From NCBI GenBank assembly GCA_902800435.1, contig CADCEQ010000010.1, positions 1 to 59,570 of the forward strand: 59,570 nt of DNA. The letters run 5' to 3'. The notes under the pieces were generated by a model that was not told where the DNA came from, did no database searches, and saw nothing but the letters and a program-made list of their open reading frames with translations. Numbering within the stretch: the stretch's first letter is position 1; each line of letters begins with the position of its first letter. Both the position numbers and the translations under genes were made by a program. Positions 41,701-51,848 of the stretch are shown here, piece by piece. The DNA is from an uncultured Prevotellaceae bacterium. Lineage in GTDB: Bacteria; Bacteroidota; Bacteroidia; Bacteroidales; Bacteroidaceae.

Positions 41701-42915
41701 CTAAAACATTTGTACGACGCGGCGCAACCCGGCCACGAACGCGTCAATCTCCTCTTTCGTATTATACATGGCAAACGAGGCGCGCACCGTTCCGCTGATA
41801 CCGAGGCGGTCCATCAGCGGCTGGGCGCAGTGGTGCCCCGTGCGCACGGCAATGCCGAGCCGGTCGAGCAGCGTACCGATGTCCAAGTGGTGGATGTCGC
41901 CGACGTTAAACGACACCACGGCGTCGTGCGGCTCCTCCGGTCCGTAAATCGTCACCCCGTCAATAGTCCGCAGCTCGTCCATACAGTAGCGCGTCAGCAC
42001 CTTCTCGTGTGCCTCGACCTGGTCGAGGCCAATGGCGTTCAGGTAGTCGATGGCCGTCGCCAGGCCGTGGGTGGCCACGAAGTCGGGCGTGCCCGCCTCA
42101 AACTTGAACGGCAGCCGCTCGAAGGTAGTGCGCTCCCACGTCACCTTGTCGATCATTTCGCCGCCACCCTGATAAGGCGGCAGCTTCTCGAGCCACTCTT
42201 CCTTGCCATAGAGTACGCCGATGCCCGTAGGCCCATACATCTTATGTCCGCTGAAGGCCAGGAAGTCGCAGTCCATCGCCTGCACGTCAATCTTCAGGTG
42301 CGGCGCACTCTGTGCCGCATCCACCAGCACCGGCACCCCTTTCTCGTGTGCCGCTTCTATGATGCGGCTGACGGGGTTCACCGTACCCAGCACGTTGCTC
42401 ACGTGGGCCAGGCTCACCAGCCGTGTCCGCTCTGTTATCTGTGCTGCAACAGTGTTGCAGCATAGCCGACCGTCGTCGGTGATGGGCAGGTGGCGCACCA
42501 CGATGCCGCGCTGCATGGCCTGCAGCTGCCACGGCACGATGTTCGAGTGGTGCTCCATGTCGGTGACCAGCACCTCGTCGCCCGTCTGCATCTGCGACTG
42601 GCAGAACGTCGCGGCCACCAGGTTGATGGCCTCCGTCGTGCCCCGCGTGAAGATGACCTCCTCCGTCTTTCGGGCATTGATAAACTGGCGCACCGTCTCG
42701 CGGGCCGCCTCGTGCAGGTCGGTGGCCTGCTGCGACAGGTAGTGTACGCCCCGGTGGACGTTGGCGTTAACGTTCAGATACTCTTCGCGCATGGCGTCGA
42801 GCACACACAGCGGCTTCTGCGTCGTCGCCGCATTGTCAAGGTAGACCAGCGGCCGGCCGTACACCTCCCTCCCCAATATCGGGAAATCCTCACGTACCTT
42901 ATTTATATCATACAT
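41701..42915 (-). CDS. sufS: Cysteine desulfurase, SufS type
   Basis: Takes sulfur from cysteine for Fe-S cluster assembly. The 404-residue PLP enzyme shows YLDNAATTQKP, TDMEHHSNIVPW, the PLP lysine in FLAFSGHKMYGPTG, and the catalytic cysteine in VRTGHHCAQPLMDRLG. These mark the SufS rather than the IscS group. The 16-base gap to sufD and 3-base gap to rnhB indicate one transcript. No sufE partner is seen in the window. A 21-base palindrome (arms TGCTGCAACA and TGTTGCAGCA) lies within the gene at 42442-42462; the protein has the normal length there, so it may be chance. Confidence 0.95.
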   Translation of the reverse strand: MYDINKVREDFPILGREVYGRPLVYLDNAATTQKPLCVLDAMREEYLNVNANVHRGVHYLSQQATDLHEAARETVRQFINARKTEEVIFTRGTTEAINLVAATFCQSQMQTGDEVLVTDMEHHSNIVPWQLQAMQRGIVVRHLPITDDGRLCCNTVAAQITERTRLVSLAHVSNVLGTVNPVSRIIEAAHEKGVPVLVDAAQSAPHLKIDVQAMDCDFLAFSGHKMYGPTGIGVLYGKEEWLEKLPPYQGGGEMIDKVTWERTTFERLPFKFEAGTPDFVATHGLATAIDYLNAIGLDQVEAHEKVLTRYCMDELRTIDGVTIYGPEEPHDAVVSFNVGDIHHLDIGTLLDRLGIAVRTGHHCAQPLMDRLGISGTVRASFAMYNTKEEIDAFVAGLRRVVQMF

Positions 42916-42931
42916 ATACTCATCTCCTCAA

Positions 42932-44257
42932 CTACTTACACAGCTTACACCCCTCACATTTGTTCAGCTCGCCGCGGAAGCGCTTCTCGATGAGATAGTG
43001 CAGGCGGTCGCGCAGCGGCTCCAGTTGCATCTTGTCGATGACCTCGTTGATGAAAGCATTCTGCAGCAGCAGTTTCGCCTCCTGCAGTGAGATGCCGCGC
43101 TGCCGCATATAGAACAGCGCCGCGTCGTTGAGCTGGCCCACCGTCGAGCCGTGGGCGCACTTCACGTCGTCGGCATAGATCTCCAGCATCGGCTGGGTGT
43201 ACATCCGTGCCTCCTTTGTGGCCGTCAGATTCTGGTTGGTCATCTGCGACGTCGTCTTCTGTGCACCGTGCTCCACCAGCACCCGTCCGGCAAAGGCCCC
43301 CGTGGCCTTGTCGTCGAGCACGTACTTATACAACTCGTTCGACGTACAGTGGATGGCGCGGTGCGTTATCAGCGTGTTGTTGTCGACGTGCTGCTGCTTG
43401 TCGGCAATGACGCAGCCGCAGCACTGGCACTCGGCGCCCTCGCCCGACAGCGTCAGGTCGAGTTTGTTGCGCGTCACGCCGTTGTGCAGGGTAATGACGT
43501 TATGGGTGACGCGGCTGTCGCGCTGCTGGTCGATATAGACATTGCTCACGCGCACGTTCTTGGCGTGGGTCTCCTCTAAGCAGTAGAGGTCGAGCTGTGC
43601 ATTCTCGCCCACGAAGGCCTCGATGACCTGCGTGGCCAGGAAGTGGCGGTCGTCGGCGGCGTGGTCGCAGAACAGCAGTTTTACCTCTGCTCCCTCCTCA
43701 ACGACGATGAGCACGCGGCGGTTCACCATCAGGTCGACGTCCGAGCGTAGGATATTGATGACCTGCACGGCACGGTCCACCTTCACACCGCGCGGCACGT
43801 AGACGTAGAGACCGTCCTGCGCCAGCATCGTGTTCAGGTCGGTAACGGCGTCGCCGTCTTTCCCCGCCAGCCGGTTATAGTGCCCGGTGGTGGCAAAGTC
43901 CTTCAGCGAACCGATGACGACGCCTTCGGGCAGATGGGCGCTGGGCAGGGCCTGGGCGTAGAACTGGTCGTTGACCACAAAATAAAGCGAGGTCGAGAGG
44001 TTGGGCACGTCGCAGCTGAACGTCCGATAGGGGTCGACGGGAATCTGCAGGCGGTTCAGGTTCAGGCCGTAGTCAGGCTCGAAGAGCTTCGCTATGTCGG
44101 TGTACTTGTAGCGCTCCACCTTCTTCGTAGGAAAGCCGCCCTCCTTGAACCGTCCGAATGCCTCGTCGCGCGCGGCGTTCATCACGTCGCTGCTATGCCC
44201 GCAGATCATCTGCCGGCACTCGCGGTAGAGGTCGATGTATTGCTGTTCGCTGTTCAT
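42932..44257 (-). CDS. sufD: Fe-S cluster scaffold protein SufD
   Basis: Forms the SufBC2D complex that builds Fe-S clusters. 441 residues. The C-terminal beta-helix region carries MLEIYADDVKCAHGSTVGQL, where Cys and His are the usual SufB/SufD interface residues, and the C-terminal helices follow in LLLQNAFINEVID. The protein ends in CEGCKLCK, a Cys-rich tail seen in Bacteroidetes SufD. The N-terminal helical domain is present (GGFPTKKVERYKYTDI). The start overlaps the sufC stop (ATGA). It is read from the sufC promoter at 45054-45061. Confidence 0.94.
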   Translation of the reverse strand: MNSEQQYIDLYRECRQMICGHSSDVMNAARDEAFGRFKEGGFPTKKVERYKYTDIAKLFEPDYGLNLNRLQIPVDPYRTFSCDVPNLSTSLYFVVNDQFYAQALPSAHLPEGVVIGSLKDFATTGHYNRLAGKDGDAVTDLNTMLAQDGLYVYVPRGVKVDRAVQVINILRSDVDLMVNRRVLIVVEEGAEVKLLFCDHAADDRHFLATQVIEAFVGENAQLDLYCLEETHAKNVRVSNVYIDQQRDSRVTHNVITLHNGVTRNKLDLTLSGEGAECQCCGCVIADKQQHVDNNTLITHRAIHCTSNELYKYVLDDKATGAFAGRVLVEHGAQKTTSQMTNQNLTATKEARMYTQPMLEIYADDVKCAHGSTVGQLNDAALFYMRQRGISLQEAKLLLQNAFINEVIDKMQLEPLRDRLHYLIEKRFRGELNKCEGCKLCK

Positions 44258-45009
44258 TCTTCTCCGATTTCTTCCTTTATCCAGTCATACCCGTGCTCCT
44301 GAATCTCCTTGGCCAGTTCCGGGCCGCCCGTCTTCACGATGCGCCCCTTGTAAAGCACATGGACATACTGCGGACGGATCATCTCAAGCAGCCGGTCGTA
44401 GTGGGTGATGACGATGCAGCTCGTCTCGGGAGTCTGCAGCTTGTTCACGCCCTCGGCCACGATGCGCATGGCGTCGACGTCGAGGCCGGAGTCCGTCTCG
44501 TCGAGGATGCTGAGTTTCGGCTCGAGCATGGCCATCTGGAAAATCTCGTTGCGCTTCTTCTCGCCGCCGCTGAAGCCCTCATTCACCGAGCGGTTGGCCA
44601 GCTTCGAGTCCAGTTCCACAATCTTCCGCTTCTCGCGCATCAGCTTCAGAAACTCGGCCGCGTTCATCGGCTCCAGGCCCTGCGCCTTGCGCCGCTCGTT
44701 GATGGCCGCCTTCATGAAGTTGGTCATCGACACGCCGGGAATCTCCACCGGGTACTGGAACGAGAGGAACAGCCCCTCGTGGGCTCGCTCCTCGGGCTTC
44801 ATCTCAAGCAGGTTCTTACCGTTGAACCAGGCCTCGCCCTCGGTCACCTCGTAGAGCGGGTTGCCCACGAGCACGGCCGACAGCGTCGACTTGCCCGAGC
44901 CGTTCGGACCCATGATGGCGTGCGTTTCGCCGTCGTTGACCACCAGGTCAATGCCTTTCAATATCTCTTTCTCGCCTATTCGGGCGTGTAGATTGCGTAC
45001 CTCTAACAT
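44254..45009 (-). CDS. sufC: Fe-S cluster assembly ATPase SufC
   Basis: ABC-type ATPase that drives the SufBCD scaffold. 251 residues. Walker A is GPNGSGKST near residue 35; the signature is the degenerate FSGGEKKRNE near 145, typical of SufC; Walker B is LSILDETDSGLDVDA near 165, and the His switch is IVITHYDRLLE. The start at 45009 follows a short leader from a TAACTTTG box at 45054-45061. sufB, usually adjacent, lies 402 bases upstream beyond a gene-free stretch. Confidence 0.95.
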   Translation of the reverse strand: MLEVRNLHARIGEKEILKGIDLVVNDGETHAIMGPNGSGKSTLSAVLVGNPLYEVTEGEAWFNGKNLLEMKPEERAHEGLFLSFQYPVEIPGVSMTNFMKAAINERRKAQGLEPMNAAEFLKLMREKRKIVELDSKLANRSVNEGFSGGEKKRNEIFQMAMLEPKLSILDETDSGLDVDAMRIVAEGVNKLQTPETSCIVITHYDRLLEMIRPQYVHVLYKGRIVKTGGPELAKEIQEHGYDWIKEEIGEE

Positions 45010-45053
45010 GGTGTTTACACTTTTCTTCTGTCTTGTAAATGTTACATTTCCTG

Positions 45054-45061
45054 CAAAGTTA
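45054..45061 (-). promoter_or_regulatory. -7 box of sufC-sufD-sufS-rnhB
   Basis: The minus strand reads TAACTTTG, 44 bases before the sufC ATG, giving this unit a promoter independent of sufB. Confidence 0.6.
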
Positions 45062-45135
45062 CGAAATTCTGACCTGAGTTCTAATAACCTTGATTATAAT
45101 TTATTAAGAATTAACAAAGTTAAGCGGTGAACCTT

Positions 45136-45198
45136 ACCCAAAACCCGGCGCCTTTTGCGCATAAACCCCCGCCTTTTATCCGTAACCCGCCGCCTTTT
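45136..45198. repeat. Three 21-base tandem units, locus C
   Basis: On the minus strand the units at 45178-45198, 45157-45177 and 45136-45156 each begin AAAAGGCG, followed by GCGGGTTA, GGGGTTTA or CCGGGTTT. They are contiguous and have no spacers. Confidence 0.6.
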
Positions 45199-45311
45199 GC
45201 TTAGGTGTCGGTTCGGGTGTCGGTTTCCCCCTCTATGAGGTGATCTGGCGCACTATTTTCAGCCCATTTCACCGTGCTTTTTACTAACATATTGTCATTC
45301 GCACTTTTTAT

Positions 45312-45378
45312 CCTACACTCACTACACTTCCTACACCTAAGAAAATTCAACAGGTGCAGGAAGTGTCGGAAGTGTAGG
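45312..45378. repeat. Long imperfect hairpin upstream of sufC
   Basis: Two 27-base arms (45312-45338 and 45352-45378) match at 23 positions when one is inverted, around a 13-base loop. Each arm is made of short CCTACACT/CACTTCCT-like units. Neither arm is part of a gene. Confidence 0.65.
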
Positions 45379-45411
45379 GTGTTTCCTGTGATTAGCTATC
45401 AGTGAGACTAT

Positions 45412-46905
45412 TTATCCTACTGTTCCTTCGAGCGAGACGCTGAGCAGCTTCTGGGCCTCGACGGCAAACTCCATCGGGAGCTTCTGCAGCACCTCCTTGG
45501 CGTAGCCGTTGACGATAAGGCCGACTGCCTGCTCGGTAGGGATGCCGCGCTGGTTGCAGTAGAAGAGTTGGTCCTCTGAGATTTTCGAGGTCGTGGCCTC
45601 GTGCTCGAAGATGGCCGTGTCGTTGTGCACGTCCATGTAGGGGAACGTGTGGGCACCGCAGTTGCTGCCAAGGAGCAGCGAGTCGCACGACGAGTAGTTG
45701 CGGGCGCCGTCGGCGGTGGCTGTGGCGCGCACCAGTCCGCGGTACGAGTTCTGCGAGTGGCCGGCTGAAATGCCTTTGGAGATGATGGTCGACTTGGTGT
45801 TGCGGCCGATGTGTATCATCTTCGTGCCCGTGTCGGCTTCCTGGTAGTTGTTGGTGACGGCCACGGAGTAGAACTCCGCCACGCTGTTGTCGCCGCGCAG
45901 GATGCACGACGGGTATTTCCACGTGATGGCCGAGCCCGTCTCCACCTGCGTCCACGACAGCTTCGAGTCGACGCCGTCGAGCAGGCCGCGCTTCGTCACG
46001 AGGTTCAGCACACCGCCGCGGCCGTGCTCGTCGCCGGGGTACCAGTTCTGGACGGTGGAGTACTTCACCTCGGCACGGTCCTTGACGATGATTTCGACGA
46101 TGGCCGCGTGCAGCTGGTTCTCGTCGCGCATGGGGGCGGTGCAGCCCTCAAGGTAGGAGACGTAGCTGTCGTCGTCGGCCACGATGAGCGTGCGCTCAAA
46201 CTGGCCGGTGTTGCGGGCGTTGATGCGGAAGTAGCTGCTCAGCTCCATCGGGCAGCGCACGCCCTTGGGAATATAGACGAAGGAACCGTCGCTGAAGACG
46301 GCGGAGTTCAGCGCGGCAAAGAAGTTGTCCTTATAAGGCACCACCGACCCTAAGTACTGTCGCACCAGGTCGCCGTGCTCCTTGATGGCCTCGCCGATGG
46401 AGCAGAAGATGACGCCCTTCTCGCGCAGCTTCTCCTTGAACGTGGTCTTCACCGATACGGAGTCCATGATGGCATCGACGGCGGTGTTGCCGCTGAGGGC
46501 GAGACGCTCCTCGAGGGGGATGCCGAGCTTGTCGAAGGTCTTCTCAAGCTCGGGGTCGATAGCCCCCTCCACACCTCCCCCTGCAGGTGAGGCTTTCTTC
46601 ACCGTCGGGTCGGCGTAGTAGGAGATGGCCTGATAGTCGATGGGTGGAACGTGGACGTGGCCCCACTTCGGTTCCGTCTGCTCCTGCCAGTAGCGGAAGG
46701 CGCGGAGGCGGAAGTCGAGCATCCACTCAGGCTCGCCCTTCTTGGCTGAAATGAGCCGAACGACGTCTTCGTTCAGCCCCTTCTCTATGATTTCCGTATG
46801 CACGTCGGTGGTGAAGCCGAACTCATATTTCTGTTCGGCGATGCGACGCACAAGTTCGTTGTCGTTCTGCTCTTCCTGATAGATATTCTTATCCTTCTTT
46901 TTCAT
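45412..46905 (-). CDS. sufB: Fe-S cluster scaffold protein SufB
   Basis: Core of the SufBC2D scaffold. 497 residues from the ATG at 46905; a second ATG at 46917 would add four codons and both overlap the end of the phosphatase gene. The N-terminal part ([20 protein letters not shown]) and the beta-helix ([40 protein letters not shown]) are typical. At residues ~104-115 the stretch [12 protein letters not shown] lies between PTVK and IDPELEK. It is encoded by the palindromic repeat at 46561-46596. The repeat is in a loop that varies in other SufB proteins, so activity is probably kept. Confidence 0.94.
   Translation of the reverse strand: MKKKDKNIYQEEQNDNELVRRIAEQKYEFGFTTDVHTEIIEKGLNEDVVRLISAKKGEPEWMLDFRLRAFRYWQEQTEPKWGHVHVPPIDYQAISYYADPTVKKASPAGGGVEGAIDPELEKTFDKLGIPLEERLALSGNTAVDAIMDSVSVKTTFKEKLREKGVIFCSIGEAIKEHGDLVRQYLGSVVPYKDNFFAALNSAVFSDGSFVYIPKGVRCPMELSSYFRINARNTGQFERTLIVADDDSYVSYLEGCTAPMRDENQLHAAIVEIIVKDRAEVKYSTVQNWYPGDEHGRGGVLNLVTKRGLLDGVDSKLSWTQVETGSAITWKYPSCILRGDNSVAEFYSVAVTNNYQEADTGTKMIHIGRNTKSTIISKGISAGHSQNSYRGLVRATATADGARNYSSCDSLLLGSNCGAHTFPYMDVHNDTAIFEHEATTSKISEDQLFYCNQRGIPTEQAVGLIVNGYAKEVLQKLPMEFAVEAQKLLSVSLEGTVG
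46561..46596. repeat. Palindromic GC-rich repeat inside sufB
   Basis: It shares AGCCCCCTCCA, CCTCCCCC and AGGCTT with the rnhB copy in the same orientation, with small internal changes. In sufB the same motif is read in a different frame from rnhB. Confidence 0.75.
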
Positions 46906-48958
46906 TGGTATTTGCATATTTGATGGCCAGCATCGTCAGGTCGTCGCTTTGCTCTGCCTCGCCAACGAAGTTGCTGACTGCCTCAGCCATTTTCTCTACT
47001 AAAGTGGCGGGCTGGCCTGCCTCCTCGCCAGTAAACAAATTAGCCACACCAATGATGCGCTTTTCGCCAAACTGGGCGTGCGTGACATCTTCGGCCTCGT
47101 TGAGTCCGTCGGTATAGAGGAAGATGGTTGTCTGCGGTTCCAGTTTTATTTCCTGGCAGGTAAACGTCCAGTCGTTCACAATGCCGATGGGAAGGTTGGC
47201 ATCGCAGGGCAGCAGAGTGACGTTGCGGGCAATAATCAATGGCGAATTATGACCGGCATTACAGTAGTGCAGGACACCCGTCTGAAGGTCGATCACACCG
47301 ACGAAGAGCGTGACGAACATGCTCGTCTCGTTTCCGTCGGCCATAGCCTTGTTGAGGGTCTTCACTATGTGGTGCGGCTCTGCCACATGGGCAGAAATGT
47401 TGCGGAACAGCGAGCGGGTGACCGCCATCACGAGTGAGGCGGGTACGCCCTTGCCCGAGACGTCGCCGATGCAGAAGAACAGCTGTTCGTCGCGGATGAA
47501 GAAGTCGAACAAGTCGCCACCTACGTCCTTGGCCGGCGTCAGCGTGCCGTAGATGTCGATGTCGTCGCGCTCTGGATAAGGCGGGAACGTCTTCGGCAGC
47601 ATCGACATCTGTATGTCGTGGGCCACCCTCAGCTCGTTCTCGATGGCGGCTTTCGAGGCTGTGGTCTTTTTGAGCTCGTCAACGTAATCGGAGAGTGAGT
47701 GCTGCATGCCCTCGAACGAGTCGCGCAGCAGGCGTATCTCGTCGTTGTGCTTGATGCGGGGCAGGGGCGCGCTGAAGTTGCCCTTGGCCACCTCGCCTGC
47801 CGAGTCGGCCAGCTTCTTCAGCGGCTTGGTAGCGCGCTTGATGATGATGCGGCCCACGATGCGCGTTACCAGCAGGGCGATGGCAATAAGTATCAGCATG
47901 ACGGTGCCTGTGACCATGCCTATGCCGTCGACCAGCATTCTGGGCACGGCCAGGGCTATCGACCAACTGGTTCCCTCAACGGGCTCGTAGAACATGTAGG
48001 CGTTGTAGCCGTCAAAGTCGAAGTATTCAAAGTGGGCGGGCTCTCCCTCTGCATCGCTGTAGAATCCCCTGTTGCCTGCCGCCATTCTGCGGCCTATTTC
48101 ATCGTCGATGGTGTCGGCAGTTGCCTTGGCACACTCAAAGTAGTTGCCCTTGATGACGAGACTGGTGTCGGGATGGGCTATGTAAGTACCGTCCTTGTCG
48201 ATGATGAAGTTATAGGAGAAGAGCCGCCACCGGCGGTCAATCATTTCTTCCAGTCTGGCGTTGTCAGGGCCGTTGATCTCGTGGGGATCACTGCCAATAT
48301 AGACGCTGAAAGAGTTTCCCTCATAGTCCATGCCCCTGATACGCTTTCCGCTGAACCAGCCCAGCGACAGGTCGGCACCGACGACGGCCACCGTCCGGCC
48401 CTGCTTGTCGTGGACGGGCATCAGCCAGGCCACGAGCGGTATGGAGTCGGTGGAGTCGAAGAACGGCTTTGACCAATAGCTGCTGTCGGCCTTCACGGCC
48501 TCGGTGAACCAGTCGGCCTTCAGGTAGTCGTGGGCAGCATCGCCGACGAAGCGCCTCTCTACCTGTCCGCTGTCGCCCTTGACGACGAGCGGACAGAACC
48601 AGCGGCCTTTCTGGGGGTAGTAGTCGGCCACGAAACTGATGCCACAGCTGCGCACATGCGGATTGTCGGTGACAATCTGCTCCATGATGTCCGCCATCTT
48701 GTCGGGCTGGCCAAGGTTGTCTTCTATCTGCGCGCGGTGGTTGATGGTGCCGAGCGCGACTTCCTGCGTGATAGCCCTGATGCTGGAATGGCCGACCGCC
48801 AGGTAGCTCTTGTAGAGATCCTGCTCCTCTTCCTTGATGAGGCCGTCGGCCAGCTTGTAGATGTAGTATGAGGCGAGAGCCATCACAACAAGCTGCGTGA
48901 GGGCAATCCCCCACGTCAGCCGTTTTGCGAAAGAGCGTATCTTACCCTTTTTCTTCAC
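46889..48958 (-). CDS. Membrane sensor protein with SpoIIE/PP2C phosphatase domain
   Basis: 689 residues from a GTG start at 48958; no ATG is available upstream. Membrane segments lie at about 15-36 and 345-366. Between them is a large extracytoplasmic region with a dCache-like fold ([21 protein letters not shown] and DGTYIAHP). After the second segment comes a HAMP domain (about 366-425), then a SpoIIE-type PP2C domain with [10 protein letters not shown] at 478-487, [12 protein letters not shown] and [11 protein letters not shown]. It would dephosphorylate a Ser/Thr-phosphorylated partner in response to an external signal; the partner is unknown. It starts 10 bases after infB and overlaps sufB by 17 bases. 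Confidence 0.88.
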   Translation of the reverse strand: MKKKGKIRSFAKRLTWGIALTQLVVMALASYYIYKLADGLIKEEEQDLYKSYLAVGHSSIRAITQEVALGTINHRAQIEDNLGQPDKMADIMEQIVTDNPHVRSCGISFVADYYPQKGRWFCPLVVKGDSGQVERRFVGDAAHDYLKADWFTEAVKADSSYWSKPFFDSTDSIPLVAWLMPVHDKQGRTVAVVGADLSLGWFSGKRIRGMDYEGNSFSVYIGSDPHEINGPDNARLEEMIDRRWRLFSYNFIIDKDGTYIAHPDTSLVIKGNYFECAKATADTIDDEIGRRMAAGNRGFYSDAEGEPAHFEYFDFDGYNAYMFYEPVEGTSWSIALAVPRMLVDGIGMVTGTVMLILIAIALLVTRIVGRIIIKRATKPLKKLADSAGEVAKGNFSAPLPRIKHNDEIRLLRDSFEGMQHSLSDYVDELKKTTASKAAIENELRVAHDIQMSMLPKTFPPYPERDDIDIYGTLTPAKDVGGDLFDFFIRDEQLFFCIGDVSGKGVPASLVMAVTRSLFRNISAHVAEPHHIVKTLNKAMADGNETSMFVTLFVGVIDLQTGVLHYCNAGHNSPLIIARNVTLLPCDANLPIGIVNDWTFTCQEIKLEPQTTIFLYTDGLNEAEDVTHAQFGEKRIIGVANLFTGEEAGQPATLVEKMAEAVSNFVGEAEQSDDLTMLAIKYANTNEKEG

Positions 48959-48968
48959 TTCTTACTCC

Positions 48969-51818
48969 TTAGAGCTTCTGCTCCACCTCAATCTCGGTGA
49001 AGGTCTCGATGATGTCGCCCACCTCGATGTCGTCCCAGTTGACGAGCGAGATACCGCACTCAAGGCCTGTAGCCACTTCCTTGGCATCGTCCTTGTAGCG
49101 CTTCAGGGCGTCGATGGCGGCAGTGTGGATGACGATACCGTCGCGGATGACGCGAGCCTTGTCCTTGTTGTGGACCTTGCCGTCGGTGACGAGACCACCT
49201 GCCACGGTGCCGACCTTAGAAATCTTGAACACCTGCTTGACCTCGATCTCGCCGGTGACGATTTCCTTCTTCACCTTGTCGAGCATGCCCTGCATGGTTG
49301 ACTTCACCTCGTCGATGGCGTCGTAGATAATCGAGTAAGTGTTGATTTCCACACCCTCGCGCTCAGCCAGACGGCGTGCGTCGGCCGACGGGCGTACCTG
49401 GAAGCCGACGATGATGGCATCGGAGGCCGAAGCCAGCATGACGTCGTTCTCGCTGATCTGGCCGACGGCCTTGGCGATGACGTTAACCTGCACCTTCTCC
49501 GTCGAGAGCTTGATGAACGAGTCACTGAGGGCCTCGATACTTCCGTCGGTGTCGCCCTTGACGATGATGTTCAGCTCGTGGAACTCGCCGAGTGCGATGC
49601 GGTGCGAGATGTCGTCGAGACCCAGCGTCTTCGTCGTGCGCAGGCTCTGCTCGCGCTGCAGCTGTGTACGCTTGTTGGTAATTTCGCGCGCCTCCTGCTC
49701 GGTCTCCATGATGTGGAACGAGTCGCCGGCGGTCGGTGCGCCGTTCAAGCCGAGAATGATGGCGGGCTCGGCGGGACCGGCCTGCTCGATGCGCTGGTTG
49801 CGCTCGTTGAACATGGCCTTGATGCGGCCATAGCTCGTTCCGGCGACAACGATGTCGCCCTGCTTCAGCGTACCGTTAGAGACGAGCACCGTCGACACGT
49901 AGCCGCGGCCCTTGTCGAGTGAACTCTCGATGATAGAGCCCGTGGCCTTGCGGTTGGGGTTGGCCTTCAGGTCGAGCATCTCGGCTTCGAGCAGCACCTT
50001 CTCGAGCAGTTCGTCGACACCTATGCCCTTCTTGGCCGAGATTTCCTGACACTGGTACTTACCGCCCCAGTCCTCGACCAGCAGGTTCATGTTGGCCAGG
50101 TCCTCGCGTATCTTATCGGGATTGGCACCCGGCTTATCAATCTTGTTGATGGCAAACACCATCGGCACGTTGGCAGCCTGGGCGTGGGCGATGGCCTCCT
50201 TGGTGGTAGGCATCACCGAGTCGTCAGCGGCAACGATGATGATGGCGATATCCGTCACCTGGGCACCACGGGCACGCATGGCGGTAAAGGCCTCGTGACC
50301 CGGCGTGTCGAGGAAGGTGATACGGCGGCCGTCCTTCAGCTTCACGTTGTAGGCACCGATGTGCTGCGTGATGCCGCCGGCCTCACCGGCAATGACGTTG
50401 GTGTTGCGGATATGGTCGAGCAGCGACGTCTTACCATGGTCGACATGACCCATGACGGTCACAATCGGGGCGCGGCTAACGAGATCGTTCTCATCGTCCG
50501 CCTCCTCGGTTATGGCGTTCTGAACCTCAGCCGAGACATACTCGGTAGTGAAGCCGAACTCGTCGGCAACGATGTTGATGGTCTCTGCGTCGAGGCGCTG
50601 GTTGATACTCACCATGATGCCGATGGACATACAGGTACCGATAACCTGATTGACGCCGACGTTCATCATCGTGGCCAGCTCGCTGACGGTCACAAACTCC
50701 GTCAGCTTCAGCACCTTCGACTGAGCTGCCTCGGCAGCCATCTCCTCGCTGATGCGCTCCTGAACGGCGTCGCGCTTCTCGCGGCGGTACTTGGCACCCT
50801 TCTTGTTCTGGTTCTTCGTGGTCAGACGGGCCAGCGTCTCCTTGACCTGACGTGCCACGTCCTCCTCGTTCACCTCGAGCTGCTTCTGCGGGCGGTTCTT
50901 GCTCTTCTTGTTCTTGCCGCCACCCTGCTGCTGTTGCTGCTGGTTGGTGTCGCCCTTCTGCTTGTTCTTCTTGTTCTTGTTCTGGCTGTCGTTCTTAGCC
51001 TCGGCCTCGATGTCGACACGCTCCTTGCCAATGCGCACGCGCTTCTTCTTCTCGCTGCGCTGCTGAGCCAGCTTCTCCTCGCGCTCCTTCTTCTTCTCCT
51101 CCTTCGACTTCTTCTTCGGGCGGGTACTCTGGTTCAGCGCGTCGAGATCAATCTTGCCCAGCACGTTCACCTTCGGGGCCAGCTTGGCCTCGCTCTTCAA
51201 CGTGAATACCTTGGGACCCTGATCAGCATCCTGGGCTTCAGCCTTGGCGGGCTCTGCGGGAGCCGGAGCCTTCTTCTCCTCGGCAGCAGGCTTTTCAACT
51301 TCAACGACGGCTGGCGCCTCTGTCTCAGCCTTCACCTCCTTCTTCTGCTCCACAGGCTGGGGCTTCTCGGGGGCAACGACGGGCTTTTCGGCTGGTTTGC
51401 TTACTGTCTCCTCGGCTTTAGCTACTTCCTTAACGGGACTCTCGGCAGCAGTCTCAATCTTGGGAGTATTTGAAACGGCAGGTGATGAGGTGGCAGCAGG
51501 GCGCTTGTTCAGGCTGTCCAAGTCAATCTTGCCGAGTGGCTTGAACTGCTGACGGGGCTCTGCCTTAGGGGCCTCCTCTTCTTTCTTCTTTGTCTCCTTC
51601 TCCTTCTTCTTGGGGAAAATCTTCTCGGCTTGCTTCTTGATGGCCTTGTCACGATTGAACTCGTTGACCAGCGCCTCGTACTGCTCGTCGCTGATCTTCG
51701 TGTTCGTGGTGATGTCGTCCTTCACCTCGCCGAGATGATTCTTCTTCTTCAGGAAATCAACTGCCGTTTGAAGTCCTATGTTCAGTTCTGATAAAACCTT
51801 ATTTAATCTTACTCCCAT
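48969..51818 (-). CDS. infB: Translation initiation factor IF-2
   Basis: GTPase that brings initiator tRNA to the ribosome. 949 residues. An N-terminal IF2N-like domain is followed by a long Lys/Glu/Ala/Pro-rich linker (about 60-330) that is common in Bacteroidetes. The G domain starts with [15 protein letters not shown] near residue 455, with DTPGHEAFT and AINKIDKPG following, then the C-terminal C1/C2 domains end in [13 protein letters not shown]. It follows nusA by 30 bases in the rimP-nusA-infB operon. Confidence 0.96.
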   Translation of the reverse strand: MGVRLNKVLSELNIGLQTAVDFLKKKNHLGEVKDDITTNTKISDEQYEALVNEFNRDKAIKKQAEKIFPKKKEKETKKKEEEAPKAEPRQQFKPLGKIDLDSLNKRPAATSSPAVSNTPKIETAAESPVKEVAKAEETVSKPAEKPVVAPEKPQPVEQKKEVKAETEAPAVVEVEKPAAEEKKAPAPAEPAKAEAQDADQGPKVFTLKSEAKLAPKVNVLGKIDLDALNQSTRPKKKSKEEKKKEREEKLAQQRSEKKKRVRIGKERVDIEAEAKNDSQNKNKKNKQKGDTNQQQQQQGGGKNKKSKNRPQKQLEVNEEDVARQVKETLARLTTKNQNKKGAKYRREKRDAVQERISEEMAAEAAQSKVLKLTEFVTVSELATMMNVGVNQVIGTCMSIGIMVSINQRLDAETINIVADEFGFTTEYVSAEVQNAITEEADDENDLVSRAPIVTVMGHVDHGKTSLLDHIRNTNVIAGEAGGITQHIGAYNVKLKDGRRITFLDTPGHEAFTAMRARGAQVTDIAIIIVAADDSVMPTTKEAIAHAQAANVPMVFAINKIDKPGANPDKIREDLANMNLLVEDWGGKYQCQEISAKKGIGVDELLEKVLLEAEMLDLKANPNRKATGSIIESSLDKGRGYVSTVLVSNGTLKQGDIVVAGTSYGRIKAMFNERNQRIEQAGPAEPAIILGLNGAPTAGDSFHIMETEQEAREITNKRTQLQREQSLRTTKTLGLDDISHRIALGEFHELNIIVKGDTDGSIEALSDSFIKLSTEKVQVNVIAKAVGQISENDVMLASASDAIIVGFQVRPSADARRLAEREGVEINTYSIIYDAIDEVKSTMQGMLDKVKKEIVTGEIEVKQVFKISKVGTVAGGLVTDGKVHNKDKARVIRDGIVIHTAAIDALKRYKDDAKEVATGLECGISLVNWDDIEVGDIIETFTEIEVEQKL

Positions 51819-51848
51819 CTATTTATTCTCAATTTACGGATTTACGAT

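Larger units (their letters stand above)
45010..45411. other. 402-base gap between sufB and sufC
   Basis: It holds the sufC promoter, three 21-base tandem units (45136-45198) and a long imperfect hairpin (45312-45378). I see no gene. An interruption between sufB and sufC is unusual for this operon. Confidence 0.6.

Noticed and set aside
42442..42462. 21-base perfect palindrome in sufS
   Set aside because: Noticed as a possible captured repeat, but SufS has the normal length here and no second copy is seen, so chance is likely.
45136..45198. Short repeats considered as a CRISPR array
   Set aside because: The units are contiguous with no spacers, and no cas genes are present.
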